A stretch of 64,000 nt of DNA, taken from contig OX044354.1 in NCBI GenBank assembly GCA_943846615.1, forward strand, positions 2,683,001 to 2,747,000. Reading direction: 5' to 3'. Both the position numbers and the translations under genes were made by a program. The notes beneath the pieces were generated by a model. That model made no database searches. It saw only the letters and a program-made list of their open reading frames with translations, and was not told where the DNA came from. Source of the stretch: an uncultured Amylibacter sp. (GTDB lineage: Bacteria; Pseudomonadota; Alphaproteobacteria; Rhodobacterales; Rhodobacteraceae). Below are positions 18,146-26,853 of this stretch, piece by piece (position 1 is the first letter of the stretch; each line of letters begins with the position of its first letter).

Positions 18146-19498
18146 CTATGTGAGGAACAGATTTTCTTGTTCTTTCCAGTACATAGGCAGGATTGATCTG
18201 GCGAACAGTGAGACAGACCAATGGTCCGGATGATCGCCGGATAGAATGGCTTTCTGAATAGTAGGAGAGAGTAGGCCAAGGCGGATGCGTTTTCTGAGGT
18301 GGTCTAAACTTGTTTCTGTTTCCTTAGCTATTGCCGCATGGCTTTTACCCTTACGAAGCTCATCTAGCCAAAACCGCGCATTTTTGAGTGCGGCCAATAA
18401 CGTTGTATTTGGACTTTCTTTGAGATCACCTAAGATGATCTTCATTTCATTTGACCGGCGTTTGATTGCAAACGGAGTTATAAATCTCAAGCATTTTGAG
18501 TCAATTGATTGTTTATCGACTTGGAGAGCCTCTCCCAGTAATTCTCTGGAAAGTTCGATCTCAACTTCGCCTGACTGAAGTTTTGCATGGTTTAAGGTAC
18601 TTAAAATGTCCGTTTTTGTAATGCTCCGTACATCGATTTTCTCATTTAGAGCCTGAAGCTTTGATATGTCAGTTTCCCCAAATAGGGTCATGTTACTTTG
18701 TAGGGCTAATAAATGCCCTCTAATCGCTTTCTGAATTGATTCTTCAAGCGCTTTAGCCGGCAAACGCCATCCACTTGGGTCTTTCTGCTTGATCAGCCGA
18801 TTGGAGATATAATAGCGTAATATCCGCCCGTTTTTCTTGGTATGTGTTGGTGTGAGGTGATCGCCGCTGTCGTCTATGACTTTGCCCAGAAGGGGAGGTT
18901 TCTGGTGGTATGCATCTTTGCGATGGCCCATTTGTCGACTTGATGTCGCTTGTAGTTTTGTCTGAACACGTTCCCAAACATCCTCCTTGATGATCGCTTC
19001 GTGATGGCCATCGTAGACCTTTTCCTTATGCCTGATCTTTCCAATATATATCGGATTACGTAGGATATGATGGATCTGGCCCTTGGACATGATTGATCCA
19101 CCCATGCGCTTACCTGAAGCGTAGTTGCGCAGCTTAGACCGTAATCCAATTTCTTCGACCTTATCGCGGACAAGCCGCATGTTCTCCAGCTGGTCATAGA
19201 GCTCAAAAATGGTTCTAACTTCTGCGGCTTCGGTTTGATTTACAATCAGCCCGCGAACAGTTTTATCTGGATTTGGATCATATCCCAGTGGGACTGTACC
19301 TCCCATCCAAAGACCCTTTGCCTTAGAGGCTGCGATCTTGTCGCGAATACGCTCTGCGGTCACCTCTCGTTCGAACTGTGCGAAGCTTAAAAGCATGTTG
19401 AGAGTTAACCGTCCCATGGAATTGGCAGTGTTAAAGCTTTGCGTGACCGACACAAAACTAGCCTTGCTAGCCTCTAAGCTGTATCCCGTCATCGCCAT
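18146..19498 (-). pseudogene. Large serine recombinase lacking its catalytic domain
   Basis: The remaining 450 codons cover the end of the resolvase domain (SFVSVTQSFNTANSMGRL, then SFAQFEREVTAERIRDKI), the recombinase domain with GYDPNP and LRNPIYIGKIRHK, and a helical C-terminus with KSHAAIAKETETSLDHL. The first roughly 100 residues, with the catalytic serine, are missing. The reading frame begins inside the end of the IS element at 19480-19498, which supplies a fortuitous ATG. The protein cannot be an active recombinase. It is probably the integrase remnant of an element that entered beside tRNA-Ser. Confidence 0.85.
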
Positions 19499-19563
19499 TG
19501 AGACAGATTGGTATGTTTTGCTAAGCTAGAGTTTTTAGCTCATCGTATTCCTTGAAAGGAAAC

Positions 19564-19938
19564 ATGATGAGAACGAGAACAGGGCCGAATGGATCGGCTG
19601 ACAGACATGTTAAAGAGATTAAGCGTAAAACGCGTAGGAAATTTTCTGCGGAAGAGAAGATCCGTATTGTTTTGGATGGCTTGCGCGGGGAAAGTTCGAT
19701 TTCTGAGCTGTGCCGCCGCGAAGGGATCGCAGAAAGCTTGTATTACAACTGGTCTAAGGACTTCATGGAAGCTGGTAAAAGGCGGTTGGCTGGCGATACT
19801 ACCCGCCAAGCAACTTCGAGCGAAGTGACCAATCTTAAAGCTGAGGCGCGCGATCTGAAGGAGGTCGTAGCCGAACAAACGCTTGAACTGCGCCTTCTCA
19901 AAAAAAGCATGCTCGCGGATGGGGGCGACCCAGAATGA
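19564..19938 (+). CDS. IS3-family transposase OrfA (helix-turn-helix protein)
   Basis: The 124-residue protein has an N-terminal helix-turn-helix (KFSAEEKIRIVLDGLRGE, then SISELCRREGI) followed by a leucine-rich coiled coil (LKAEARDLKEVVAEQTLEL), the usual OrfA layout for end recognition and oligomerisation. The ATG at 19564 follows AAAGGA. It overlaps orfB as ATGA. A run of seven A bases at 19900-19906 lies near the end, as in IS3 elements that make a fused transposase by frameshifting. Confidence 0.85.
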   Translation: MMRTRTGPNGSADRHVKEIKRKTRRKFSAEEKIRIVLDGLRGESSISELCRREGIAESLYYNWSKDFMEAGKRRLAGDTTRQATSSEVTNLKAEARDLKEVVAEQTLELRLLKKSMLADGGDPE

Positions 19939-20915
19939 GATATGCCGCATCAGAAAAGCTCGAGATTATTAGGTTGGTAGAAGGATCTCACCTGCCTGTT
20001 AAACGGACATTGGACAAGTTGGGCGTATCACGCCCGACTTTATATCGCTGGTATGATAGATATTTACAGCGCGGAGAAGCTGGTCTTGAAGATCGCAAAT
20101 CCCATCCAGGGCGCGTCTGGAACCGTATTCCCGATAAGGTTCGCCAAGCCATGTTGGATATGGCACTGGAAAGGCCAGAGCTTAGCCCACGAGAGTTGGC
20201 GGTCACCTTCACTGACGAACGGAGTTACTTTGTCTCAGAGGCCAGTGTTTATAGGCTTTTACGATCCCATGACCTGATCACCAGCCCTGCGTTCATCGTG
20301 ATGAAAGCAGCCAGTGAGTTCCGCGATAAAACCACGGCACCAAATCAACTTTGGCAGACTGACTTTACCTATCTCAAGGTAATTGGCTGGGGTTGGTTCT
20401 ACTTGTCGACAGTTTTGGATGATTACAGCCGCTACATCATAACTTGGAAGCTTTGTACTGGGATGGCCGCCTCTGACGTTCAAGATACTTTGGATCAGGC
20501 TTTGGCCGAAACAGGACTTGATCAAGTGAATGTCGTTCATCGTCCTCGTCTACTGTCAGATAATGGGCCGTGCTATGTGTCGGGTGAACTTGCCGCATAT
20601 TTAGAAGATAAAGGCATGCCGCATACACGTGGCGCACCGTATCATCCACAAACCCAAGGTAAGATTGAGCGCTGGCATCAAACACTCAAAAACCGCATCT
20701 TGTTAGAGAACTACTTCCTGCCAGGAGATTTGGAAACGCAGATTGCGGCCTTCGTTGGGAATTATAACCATCAGCGGTACCACGAAAGCTTGAACAATCT
20801 GACGCCAGCTGATGTGTACACAGGCCAAGATCACACAATCTTACTTGAACGCGAAAAAACAAAAAGGAGGACCATGAAACAAAGGCGCTTGCAGCACGCT
20901 ATGTCTGCTGCTTAA
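19935..20915 (+). CDS. IS3-family transposase OrfB (DDE integrase)
   Basis: The 326-residue catalytic protein has a second helix-turn-helix (VKRTLDKLGVSRPTLYRWY) and an rve-type integrase core. The acidic triad is visible as QTDFTYLK, LLSDNGPCY and GKIERWHQ, and the C-terminus has YNHQRYHESLNNLTPADVY. All key residues are intact, so the protein may be active. The start ATG overlaps the orfA stop by 4 bases. Confidence 0.9.
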   Translation: MRYAASEKLEIIRLVEGSHLPVKRTLDKLGVSRPTLYRWYDRYLQRGEAGLEDRKSHPGRVWNRIPDKVRQAMLDMALERPELSPRELAVTFTDERSYFVSEASVYRLLRSHDLITSPAFIVMKAASEFRDKTTAPNQLWQTDFTYLKVIGWGWFYLSTVLDDYSRYIITWKLCTGMAASDVQDTLDQALAETGLDQVNVVHRPRLLSDNGPCYVSGELAAYLEDKGMPHTRGAPYHPQTQGKIERWHQTLKNRILLENYFLPGDLETQIAAFVGNYNHQRYHESLNNLTPADVYTGQDHTILLEREKTKRRTMKQRRLQHAMSAA

Positions 20916-20963
20916 ATAAAACCAGATGAGCAATCACTCTTCAAAGCTTAATTGCCATCTGTC

Positions 20964-21383
20964 TCAAATCATATGATGACGGACAAATGCGCTATTTTGC
21001 GTAGGAGGAGAAATTAGATTAAAACCGAATATCCCAAAATCAGGTCGATCAGAGGAAATCAATTTTAACATTTCACAATGTGCATTTGGTTCGATCCAGT
21101 CATCGCCATCTAAAAAATACACGTATTCTCCTGTGGCTTTTTTTAATCCAACATTGCGTGTTAGGCCAACGCCAATGTTTTTGGAGTTTTGAAAAATCTC
21201 GATCTCGGGGTGTTCAAGTTTTATCTTTTTGATTATGTCCCAAGTTGTGTCTGTTGAGCAGTCATCAATTACCACGACCTGATGGTATGTAGGTTGTTGA
21301 TCTATTACGCTAGACAATGCCTCCACGATATAGTCTGGCTGATTGTAGGAAGATATAATTACTGAGATCGTTGGGGGTTTCAT
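20964..21383 (-). pseudogene. Family 2 glycosyltransferase truncated by the IS element
   Basis: The N-terminal GT-A fold is clear: ISVIISSYNQPDYIVEAL, VVVIDDCSTDTTW, and the nucleotide-sugar binding DGDDW. Only about 134 native residues remain, since the frame runs into the IS right end at 20985 and stops there. The acceptor-binding C-terminal half is missing, so activity is doubtful. It lies 16 bases downstream of the condensation-domain gene on the same strand, suggesting the two once formed one operon. Confidence 0.8.
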
Positions 21384-21399
21384 ATTATTATCTATAGGC

Positions 21400-22722
21400 C
21401 TAACTTAGCAATATATCTTTTAGTTTAAGCCCTAACTCCTTAAGGATTTTTTTGTTGAATGCCTCATCATCGGCTGCAAATGTTAAATTATAACCGGACG
21501 CGTCTTCATTCATATTGATCTGTAATTCGCTGTCGGAAAGCGCAACCTTTTGTATTGGAATATCGCGTAATGTTATGGGACCAACGCGCTGAACACTTCC
21601 AGATTTGGCCATTAAACCATTCGCAAACATCGACCGTTTCCCACGCCCAACTGCGAAGGGTATATGAACAATATATTGAAAGAAATGCACTTTCTTCCGT
21701 TCTAGCGCTATATCGATCTTACTTCCACTACGCATTGCGGTCGTTGGTAGATTGGCAATGCCCTGGGCTAGCTTGTTGGCGACATAACGCGCACTTGCGT
21801 GTAAATCGCGTGATGGATCACGCTGGTATTTCAAGACAACCATATTTGTATGAAATCCTACATATGTGTCAAGTCGGTGGTCATTGCGACCAATAAAAGT
21901 GGTAATATATACTTCTTCTGCGTCAGCCTCTTGGCAAATCATTTCTGCGAAACTTGCAAAAACATAATTAAATAGAGTTAAACCATGTTGGGTTGCTAGG
22001 TTATTGACAGAGTTTAATTGGCCCTTTGATAACGGTATTTTCCCACCCGCCGTTGTTGATGAATGCATCTGATCAAGAGGGGGAAGGTTTTTTGCTGCTC
22101 GACCGAAATTAACAGGTTTTTGAATCGGTAATAACTCATTCTCCCAAAAAGGAATGGTTGGATCCTCACGATTGTCGCCGACCAAAGCCCATTCGTTTAT
22201 GTAATCTTTATGGCTTACTGCTTTGGATAGTATTGGCATGTTCAATAGGTATTTAATGAGATCTTCGATCAGAATGATGACACCGAATCCATCGCTGATG
22301 GCGTGATGTATTTTCACAATTAAAACATCACCGCGACCGATAAATTTCACCAAGTGCATTTCAATCATCGAATCTGAAAATATTGAAATTTTTTCGTTTC
22401 CAATGGAATTTATTTTGTTTTGAAATTCTGTATCAGAAACTTCGCCACAACTCTGAACGAGCAAGCCAGTCGGATGTTTAGCCGCTATTTTTGATTGCCA
22501 TGAACCATTTTTTTTCTTGAAAGATAGCCGCAGTATGTCGTGGCGTTTACACAACTGATCAAAAGCGCGATTTATACGTCTCTCATCCGCCTTTGGGGTT
22601 ATTTGAACCGCCCAATTTATCAACATGTGTTCGTGGAAACGGTCAGAGCAAGCTGGATCGCCACAAGTTGACAGCATTCGATGATGCCAGCCAGTTATCG
22701 GAAGACCTTCATCTTTGGGCAT
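21400..22722 (-). CDS. Stand-alone condensation-domain acyltransferase
   Basis: The 440-residue protein has the condensation-domain active-site motif KIHHAISDGFG near residue 140 (HHxxxDG) and an overall chloramphenicol-acetyltransferase-like two-lobe layout, with a conserved block near GFHTNMVV. Such domains join an acyl or aminoacyl donor to an amine or hydroxyl in non-ribosomal peptide or polyketide pathways, or in lipid esterification such as WS/DGAT and PapA enzymes. No adenylation or carrier domain is visible. The product is unknown. It sits inside the decayed island and may have modified a glycoside together with the broken glycosyltransferase. Confidence 0.7.
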   Translation of the reverse strand: MPKDEGLPITGWHHRMLSTCGDPACSDRFHEHMLINWAVQITPKADERRINRAFDQLCKRHDILRLSFKKKNGSWQSKIAAKHPTGLLVQSCGEVSDTEFQNKINSIGNEKISIFSDSMIEMHLVKFIGRGDVLIVKIHHAISDGFGVIILIEDLIKYLLNMPILSKAVSHKDYINEWALVGDNREDPTIPFWENELLPIQKPVNFGRAAKNLPPLDQMHSSTTAGGKIPLSKGQLNSVNNLATQHGLTLFNYVFASFAEMICQEADAEEVYITTFIGRNDHRLDTYVGFHTNMVVLKYQRDPSRDLHASARYVANKLAQGIANLPTTAMRSGSKIDIALERKKVHFFQYIVHIPFAVGRGKRSMFANGLMAKSGSVQRVGPITLRDIPIQKVALSDSELQINMNEDASGYNLTFAADDEAFNKKILKELGLKLKDILLS

Positions 22723-22934
22723 AGAGTGTCCTATAAATAAATTCAGTATAAATATTTAGCTACAAGTAATTCGTAGAAAATAGCACTATGATAGAGATAT
22801 TTGTATATCAAAGCCAACCCTTAAATCTATCGACCGTCAGGTTAATTGGAGTGTTGCCAGAAAAGCTCGAGGCCCAGGCGATCAATCATCAATTGTGGTC
22901 AATGACAACACCTAAGAGTTATAGCCGAAAGTTG

Positions 22935-23031
22935 GTGACGGCCTGAAAAGGCGGCATAATCAAATCAACAACGAGCCAGAGCCTCCACTAAATTATTAGC
23001 TCACGTGTTCCAATTTATCTGACGACGGACA
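22935..23031. mobile_element. Probable remnant of a second IS right end
   Basis: The stretch ends with TCTGACGACGGACA, sharing TGAYGACGGACA with the right end of the intact IS at 20974-20985. No transposase frame is left before it, only a short possible tail ending in TGA. This is a similarity judged by eye over 12 bases, so it could be chance. Confidence 0.35.
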
Positions 23032-23145
23032 ATTGCGATTTTCAGTTCTTTTTTACACGACTTTCAAAACCAATTTTCCCTAGCGGAGTTACAACTGAAG
23101 AAGCAGAATTCTATCGCGCTAATACGACGGGTCATTGGAAATTAC

Positions 23146-23345
23146 TTAAACAGGGATGTTTTTTAATTGCTCTATAAAGTGTGGTTGGTGCAGGATTTTG
23201 GCAAAATGCTCATCCATGCCGGAAACAAAAAACTCATGTGCGAGGCCGCCTACAAAATTGTTGCGACCTGTCAGCCAATACTTCAACAACAGCTCTTGGA
23301 TGATCGCAGTCGGAATTTCACGTAGGTTTTCAACGCCTTGGTGGC
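23146..23345 (-). pseudogene. C-terminal fragment of an unrecognised protein
   Basis: The minus-strand frame ending with TAA at 23146 reads like real protein (IPTAIIQELLLKYWLTGRNN, then FVSGMDEHFAKILHQPHF and LKNIPV). Upstream the frame becomes unlike protein and no start codon with a ribosome site is visible. It is probably the end of a gene cut off by rearrangement. I do not recognise the family. Confidence 0.3.
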
Positions 23346-23486
23346 CCGCGCCTCTGCGCCGGTTTAGTGTTGTCGTGCAGTGGCTTGGCTGGGGACTGGT
23401 TCGCGGTCACGCCTCAGATGCGTTAAATAATACTGTGTTCAAATTTGGGTCCGCCGGCAATACGGTTGAGGTGAATGAGTGTAAAA

Positions 23487-23500
23487 TGCAACCGGTTGCA
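23487..23500. promoter_or_regulatory. LacI-type operator upstream of the inositol importer
   Basis: TGCAACCGGTTGCA is a perfect 14-bp palindrome with the central CG typical of LacI/GalR operators. It is repeated, slightly longer, in front of iolD at 31039-31056. It lies about 270 bases before the binding protein gene. The likely ligand is the LacI-family regulator at 26854-27852. Confidence 0.75.
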
Positions 23501-23768
23501 AAAAAATCATACTTGGTTAAACTCTAACACGAATCATAGACAAGTTTTGGCTTAGGAGAGGGCACACGGATATCAAACGAGGTTTACGTTGAGCTAATTA
23601 TTCTCGACGCTTCAATCGCTTTAAGCATCACAGTGATACGAGTCACGCATGCAGTCCTAGCGTACTCAAATTAATCGATGGTTCATTGAATGTCGTATTC
23701 GAATACAGCCTCAACAGAGGTCCCGGAAATATAAACCGTGCACCGGGCACGTTAAAGGGAGGAATAAA

Positions 23769-24707
23769 ATGAAGAAGACTTTTATAGCCGCTGGCCTTGT
23801 TGCATTGATGGGAACATCAGCAATTGCCCAAGACATTGGCGCAACATTTTCGCGTTTTGATGATAACTGGTTGACTGTTTTGCGCAATGGCATGGTCGAA
23901 CATGCCAAAACAATCGATGGTCTTAACTATCAACAAGAAGACGCAACAGATGATTTGGCAAAACAAATCGACCAAGTGAAGAACTTCGTTGCTTCTGGTG
24001 TTGATGCGATCATCGTGAACATCGTTGATACTTCTGCGGGCGCTGCTGTTTCTGCGGCTGCTGGCGATACACCGTTGGTTTACGTTAACCGCGAGCCTGA
24101 CAATGTGAATGAATTGCCAGCGACGCAGGCATTTGTTGCATCAAACGAAATTGAATCAGGCACATTGTCTGCATTTGAAATCTGCAAAAACTTGCGTGCA
24201 GCAGGTAAGGCAGGCGGTGCAACCGGTTACATCATGAATGGTCAGCTGTCTAACCAAGCGGCGGTTCAGCGTTCAAAAGACGTACACGACGTTATCGGTA
24301 TGGACATGTGTAATTTCATGACGATCATCGACGAGCAAACTGCGAACTGGTCACGTGACGAAGCACAAGATTTGATGACAAACTGGATGTCTTCTGGTGA
24401 GCCATTTGATTTCGTTCTTGCGAACAACGACGAAATGGCAATTGGCGCGATCCAAGCGATGAAAGCTGCGGGTCTGGACATGGCCGTAATCCAAGTAGGC
24501 GGTGTTGATGCATCACAAGATGCTTTATTGTCTATGGCGGCTGGCGATTATGATGTGACTGTATTCCAAGACTCTGTCGGTCAAGGTACTGGCTCTATTG
24601 ATGCGGCTATCCGTTTGATCAATGGTGAAAAAGTGGACCAAAAAGTCTACATCCCGTTCAAGTTGGTTACACCAGCAAACATGGGCGATTTCTTAAGCAA
24701 GAACTAA
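23769..24707 (+). CDS. ibpA: Periplasmic inositol-type sugar-binding protein
   Basis: The 312-residue protein has a signal peptide ending SAIAQDIG and the periplasmic-binding-protein fold of ribose/inositol binders (FSRFDDNWLTVLRNGM, VDAIIVNIVDTSAG, DFVLANNDEMAIGAIQAMK). Together with the permease and ATPase behind it and the iol genes, it fits the myo-inositol importer described in Caulobacter and rhizobia. A good AAAGGGAGG site precedes the ATG. The sugar specificity is inferred from context. Confidence 0.85.
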   Translation: MKKTFIAAGLVALMGTSAIAQDIGATFSRFDDNWLTVLRNGMVEHAKTIDGLNYQQEDATDDLAKQIDQVKNFVASGVDAIIVNIVDTSAGAAVSAAAGDTPLVYVNREPDNVNELPATQAFVASNEIESGTLSAFEICKNLRAAGKAGGATGYIMNGQLSNQAAVQRSKDVHDVIGMDMCNFMTIIDEQTANWSRDEAQDLMTNWMSSGEPFDFVLANNDEMAIGAIQAMKAAGLDMAVIQVGGVDASQDALLSMAAGDYDVTVFQDSVGQGTGSIDAAIRLINGEKVDQKVYIPFKLVTPANMGDFLSKN

Positions 24708-24719
24708 GCCAATTAAAAT

Positions 24720-24746
24720 AAAGACGGCGCTCATGGCGCCGTCTTT
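24720..24746 (+). terminator. Stem-loop after the binding-protein gene
   Basis: AAAGACGGCGC and GCGCCGTCTTT form a perfect 11-bp stem with a 5-base loop, ending in a short T run. It lies between the binding protein and permease genes and probably acts as a partial terminator and 3' protection element. Confidence 0.75.
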
Positions 24747-24779
24747 CACGTTTTATGATATCAAACAGGGACGGAAATC

Positions 24780-25853
24780 ATGAGTGAATCTAGCGATGGT
24801 ATCGGTGGTTTAACCTTCGATAAATCCAAAAAATCTTGGCCAAATGAACTGAATGTTCTTCTCGCCCTTGTTATCATTGTTGTTATCTTTGAAGTTCTTG
24901 GGCAAATGTTGCCCTATATGAATGATCAAAGTTTTCTGTTCGACACGCGTGGCAGATTTGATAGCATTTTCAACGAAGCACGCTTGAAAATTATTATTCT
25001 ACAAGTTGCTGTTATTGGCATTATTGCCCTTGGTGCAACACAAGTTATCATTACCGCAGGCATTGATCTCAGTTCGGGGCCATTGGTGGCCGCCACAGCA
25101 ATGATTGCGATGAGTTTCGGCCAAACTGAACTGGTAAATGGTTTCCCTAACCCCAAGGCGGTTTTCGGCGTCTGGGCGATGGACTTACCGGTGATTATCC
25201 CAATTATAATAGGGCTTTTATTCGGCGCCTTCATTGGCGCCATTAACGGCAGCTTCGTTGCTTACCTTAAAATACCTCCCTTCATTGCGACATTGGGCAT
25301 GTTCCTAATTTGCCGCGGTATTGCATTATGGTGGTCCGCTGGTCGCCCCGTTTCATTCCCAACAGAGAGCTATAAATTCATTGGCAGTGGCATGATGCCT
25401 GTTGTTTGGTTCCTTGCGCTTGCCACTGTTTTTCATGTCATTCTAAAATATACAGTTTACGGTAAACACACATATGCGATTGGTTCCAACGAAGAGGCCG
25501 CGCGTATGTCCGGTATCAATGTGAAGCGTCACAAGGTGATGGTTTACATGATTGCCTCAATGTTGGCCGCGTTTGCTGGGGTAGTTTTGAGTTCGAAAGC
25601 ATCAACAGCGCAGGCTGGTATGGGCGAGTTTTACGAGTTGTTCGCGATTGCTATGGCCGTGATTGGTGGCATCAGCCTGACGGGTGGTCGTGGTTCGATC
25701 ATCGGCACTGTACTGGGTGCGATGGTTCTGGGGGTTATTCGATCTGGTTTTACGTTTATCAAATTGGATGGTTCTTACCAGTTAATGGCGATGGGTGGCA
25801 TCATTATTGCAGCGGTCGTTCTGGACCAATACCGTCAACGCAATCGCGCATAG
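24780..25853 (+). CDS. iatP: Inositol-type ABC transporter permease
   Basis: This 357-residue inner-membrane protein has eight to ten helices and belongs to the RbsC/AraH permease family. Visible marks are GITAGIDLSSG-like VIITAGIDLSSGPLVA, FIATLGMFLICRGIALWW, NEEAARMSGINVKRHK, and the late loop GGISLTGGRGSI. It works as a dimer with the ATPase of the next gene. GGGACGGA precedes the ATG. Confidence 0.87.
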   Translation: MSESSDGIGGLTFDKSKKSWPNELNVLLALVIIVVIFEVLGQMLPYMNDQSFLFDTRGRFDSIFNEARLKIIILQVAVIGIIALGATQVIITAGIDLSSGPLVAATAMIAMSFGQTELVNGFPNPKAVFGVWAMDLPVIIPIIIGLLFGAFIGAINGSFVAYLKIPPFIATLGMFLICRGIALWWSAGRPVSFPTESYKFIGSGMMPVVWFLALATVFHVILKYTVYGKHTYAIGSNEEAARMSGINVKRHKVMVYMIASMLAAFAGVVLSSKASTAQAGMGEFYELFAIAMAVIGGISLTGGRGSIIGTVLGAMVLGVIRSGFTFIKLDGSYQLMAMGGIIIAAVVLDQYRQRNRA

Positions 25854-25868
25854 ATTTGGAGAATTAAG

Positions 25869-26645
25869 ATGAGTAACGATATCGTTCTGAAAACCGAAGA
25901 TCTGACCAAATACTATGGTGGTGTTCACGCACTGGAAGGTGCGAATTTCGAAATGAAAGCTGGCGAACATATCGCCATTATGGGCGACAACGGCGCGGGA
26001 AAATCCACGTTTGTACGCCAAATCACGGGCGTTGAACAACGCACTCGTGGCAAGGTAACCTTCTATGGCGAAGAAGTTAATTTCGCGGGCCCATTGGATG
26101 CACGCGAGGCGGGGATTGAAACCGTTTTCCAGACACTGGCGCTGGCGGATGATTTGAATGTTCCGGACAACTTGTTCTTAGGGCGTGAAAAAACAAAGTG
26201 GGACTTCTTGGGGCCATTTCGTTTCCTTGATTACAAGGCTATGCACGCCGATACGATGGCAGGTTTGGAACGCACTGGTGTGAAAATCCCCAACATTCGC
26301 AACACGATTGCGAACATGTCGGGCGGGCAACGTCAGTGTGTCGCGATTGCTCGTACCGCGACATTCGCGTCCAGATTGACCATCATGGACGAACCAACGG
26401 CGGCATTGGGGGTTCAGGAAACCGCACAGGTGGAAAACATTATCCGCACGTTGAAAGAGGCGGGCGAACCGCTGATCTTGGTCAGCCACAACATGCGTCA
26501 GGTTATGGATTTGGTGGATCGTATTATCGTGTTTCGACGCGGCCGCATGGTTGCTGATCTAAATGTGAATGAAACCAATGGCGAAGATGTTGTTGCATAT
26601 ATCACTGGTGCAAAAACGGGCGCTGAATTCGAAGGCGCTGCGTGA
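25869..26645 (+). CDS. iatA: Inositol-type ABC transporter ATP-binding protein
   Basis: A single-domain ATPase of 258 residues with Walker A GDNGAGKST near residue 40, signature MSGGQRQ near 144, and Walker B LTIMDEPTAALG. Classical ribose-type importers use a double-length ATPase, whereas this short form is common in alphaproteobacteria. It follows the permease by 15 bases and overlaps the small membrane protein gene by 4 bases. Confidence 0.87.
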   Translation: MSNDIVLKTEDLTKYYGGVHALEGANFEMKAGEHIAIMGDNGAGKSTFVRQITGVEQRTRGKVTFYGEEVNFAGPLDAREAGIETVFQTLALADDLNVPDNLFLGREKTKWDFLGPFRFLDYKAMHADTMAGLERTGVKIPNIRNTIANMSGGQRQCVAIARTATFASRLTIMDEPTAALGVQETAQVENIIRTLKEAGEPLILVSHNMRQVMDLVDRIIVFRRGRMVADLNVNETNGEDVVAYITGAKTGAEFEGAA

Positions 26646-26839
26646 AACTGATTGATCTGACTGATCCCTTTTATGCACCTGTTTGGATACGGGTAACTGT
26701 TGTTGCCGTGTTGACTGTATGGGGTATTTTAGAAGTTGTTTTCGGGCATACGATGTGGGCCGTGATGTGTTTAAGTTTTGCGGCAATATGTACATGGCGT
26801 TTTGCGACAATAGATTATAGGACAGACGCGGATAATTGA
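26642..26839 (+). CDS. Small two-helix membrane protein in the inositol importer operon
   Basis: The 65-residue frame starts with GTG overlapping the ATPase stop (GTGA) and ends 15 bases before the regulator start, so it is locked into the operon. Two hydrophobic helices are visible, about residues 12-36 (WIRVTVVAVLTVWGILEVVF) and 39-57, followed by a charged tail. No known domain is recognised. It may be an accessory subunit of the transporter, but only position supports that. Confidence 0.65.
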   Translation: MKLIDLTDPFYAPVWIRVTVVAVLTVWGILEVVFGHTMWAVMCLSFAAICTWRFATIDYRTDADN

Positions 26840-26853
26840 AACAGGAGGGCCAG

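Larger units (their letters stand above)
19480..20985 (+). mobile_element. IS3-like insertion sequence
   Basis: The 1.5-kb element carries two overlapping transposase genes. Its ends are related inverted repeats: the left begins TGTATCCCGTCATC and continues to TGAGACAGATTGG; the right, read inward, begins TGTCCGTCATC and continues to TGAGACAGATGG. The last 13 bases are nearly identical and the outer parts match with small gaps. Flanking bases (AAGC on the left, AATG on the right) do not form a target duplication. Both neighbouring genes are truncated at its ends, so the element sits on a deletion or rearrangement junction. Confidence 0.8.
22723..23768. other. Gene-poor kilobase with mobile-element and gene remnants
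   Basis: No intact gene is supported. It contains a probable IS end near 23031, a minus-strand protein-like fragment at 23146-23345, and a LacI-type operator at 23487-23500, which belongs to the importer operon downstream. The 123-codon plus-strand frame at 23156-23527 overlaps the fragment and has no family features, so it is treated as a shadow. The right edge of the island probably lies between about 23345 and 23480. Confidence 0.5.

Noticed and set aside
19900..19907. A7G run near the end of IS OrfA as a programmed frameshift site
   Set aside because: A shift of -1 would join OrfA and OrfB without a stop, but the run is not in the standard phase (zero-frame codons are AAA AAA AGC), and an ATGA overlap already provides coupling.
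23156..23527. 123-codon plus-strand frame in the gene-poor region
   Set aside because: It has no domain features or ribosome site and lies opposite a more protein-like minus-strand fragment.
17866..23760. Attachment-site duplication of the tRNA-Ser 3' end
   Set aside because: No second copy of the tRNA T-arm or acceptor sequence was seen up to 23.7 kb.
24218..24231. TGCAACCGGTTACA inside the binding-protein gene resembles the LacI operator
   Set aside because: It has one mismatch, lies in coding sequence, and encodes ordinary residues of the protein; the two intergenic perfect copies are better sites.
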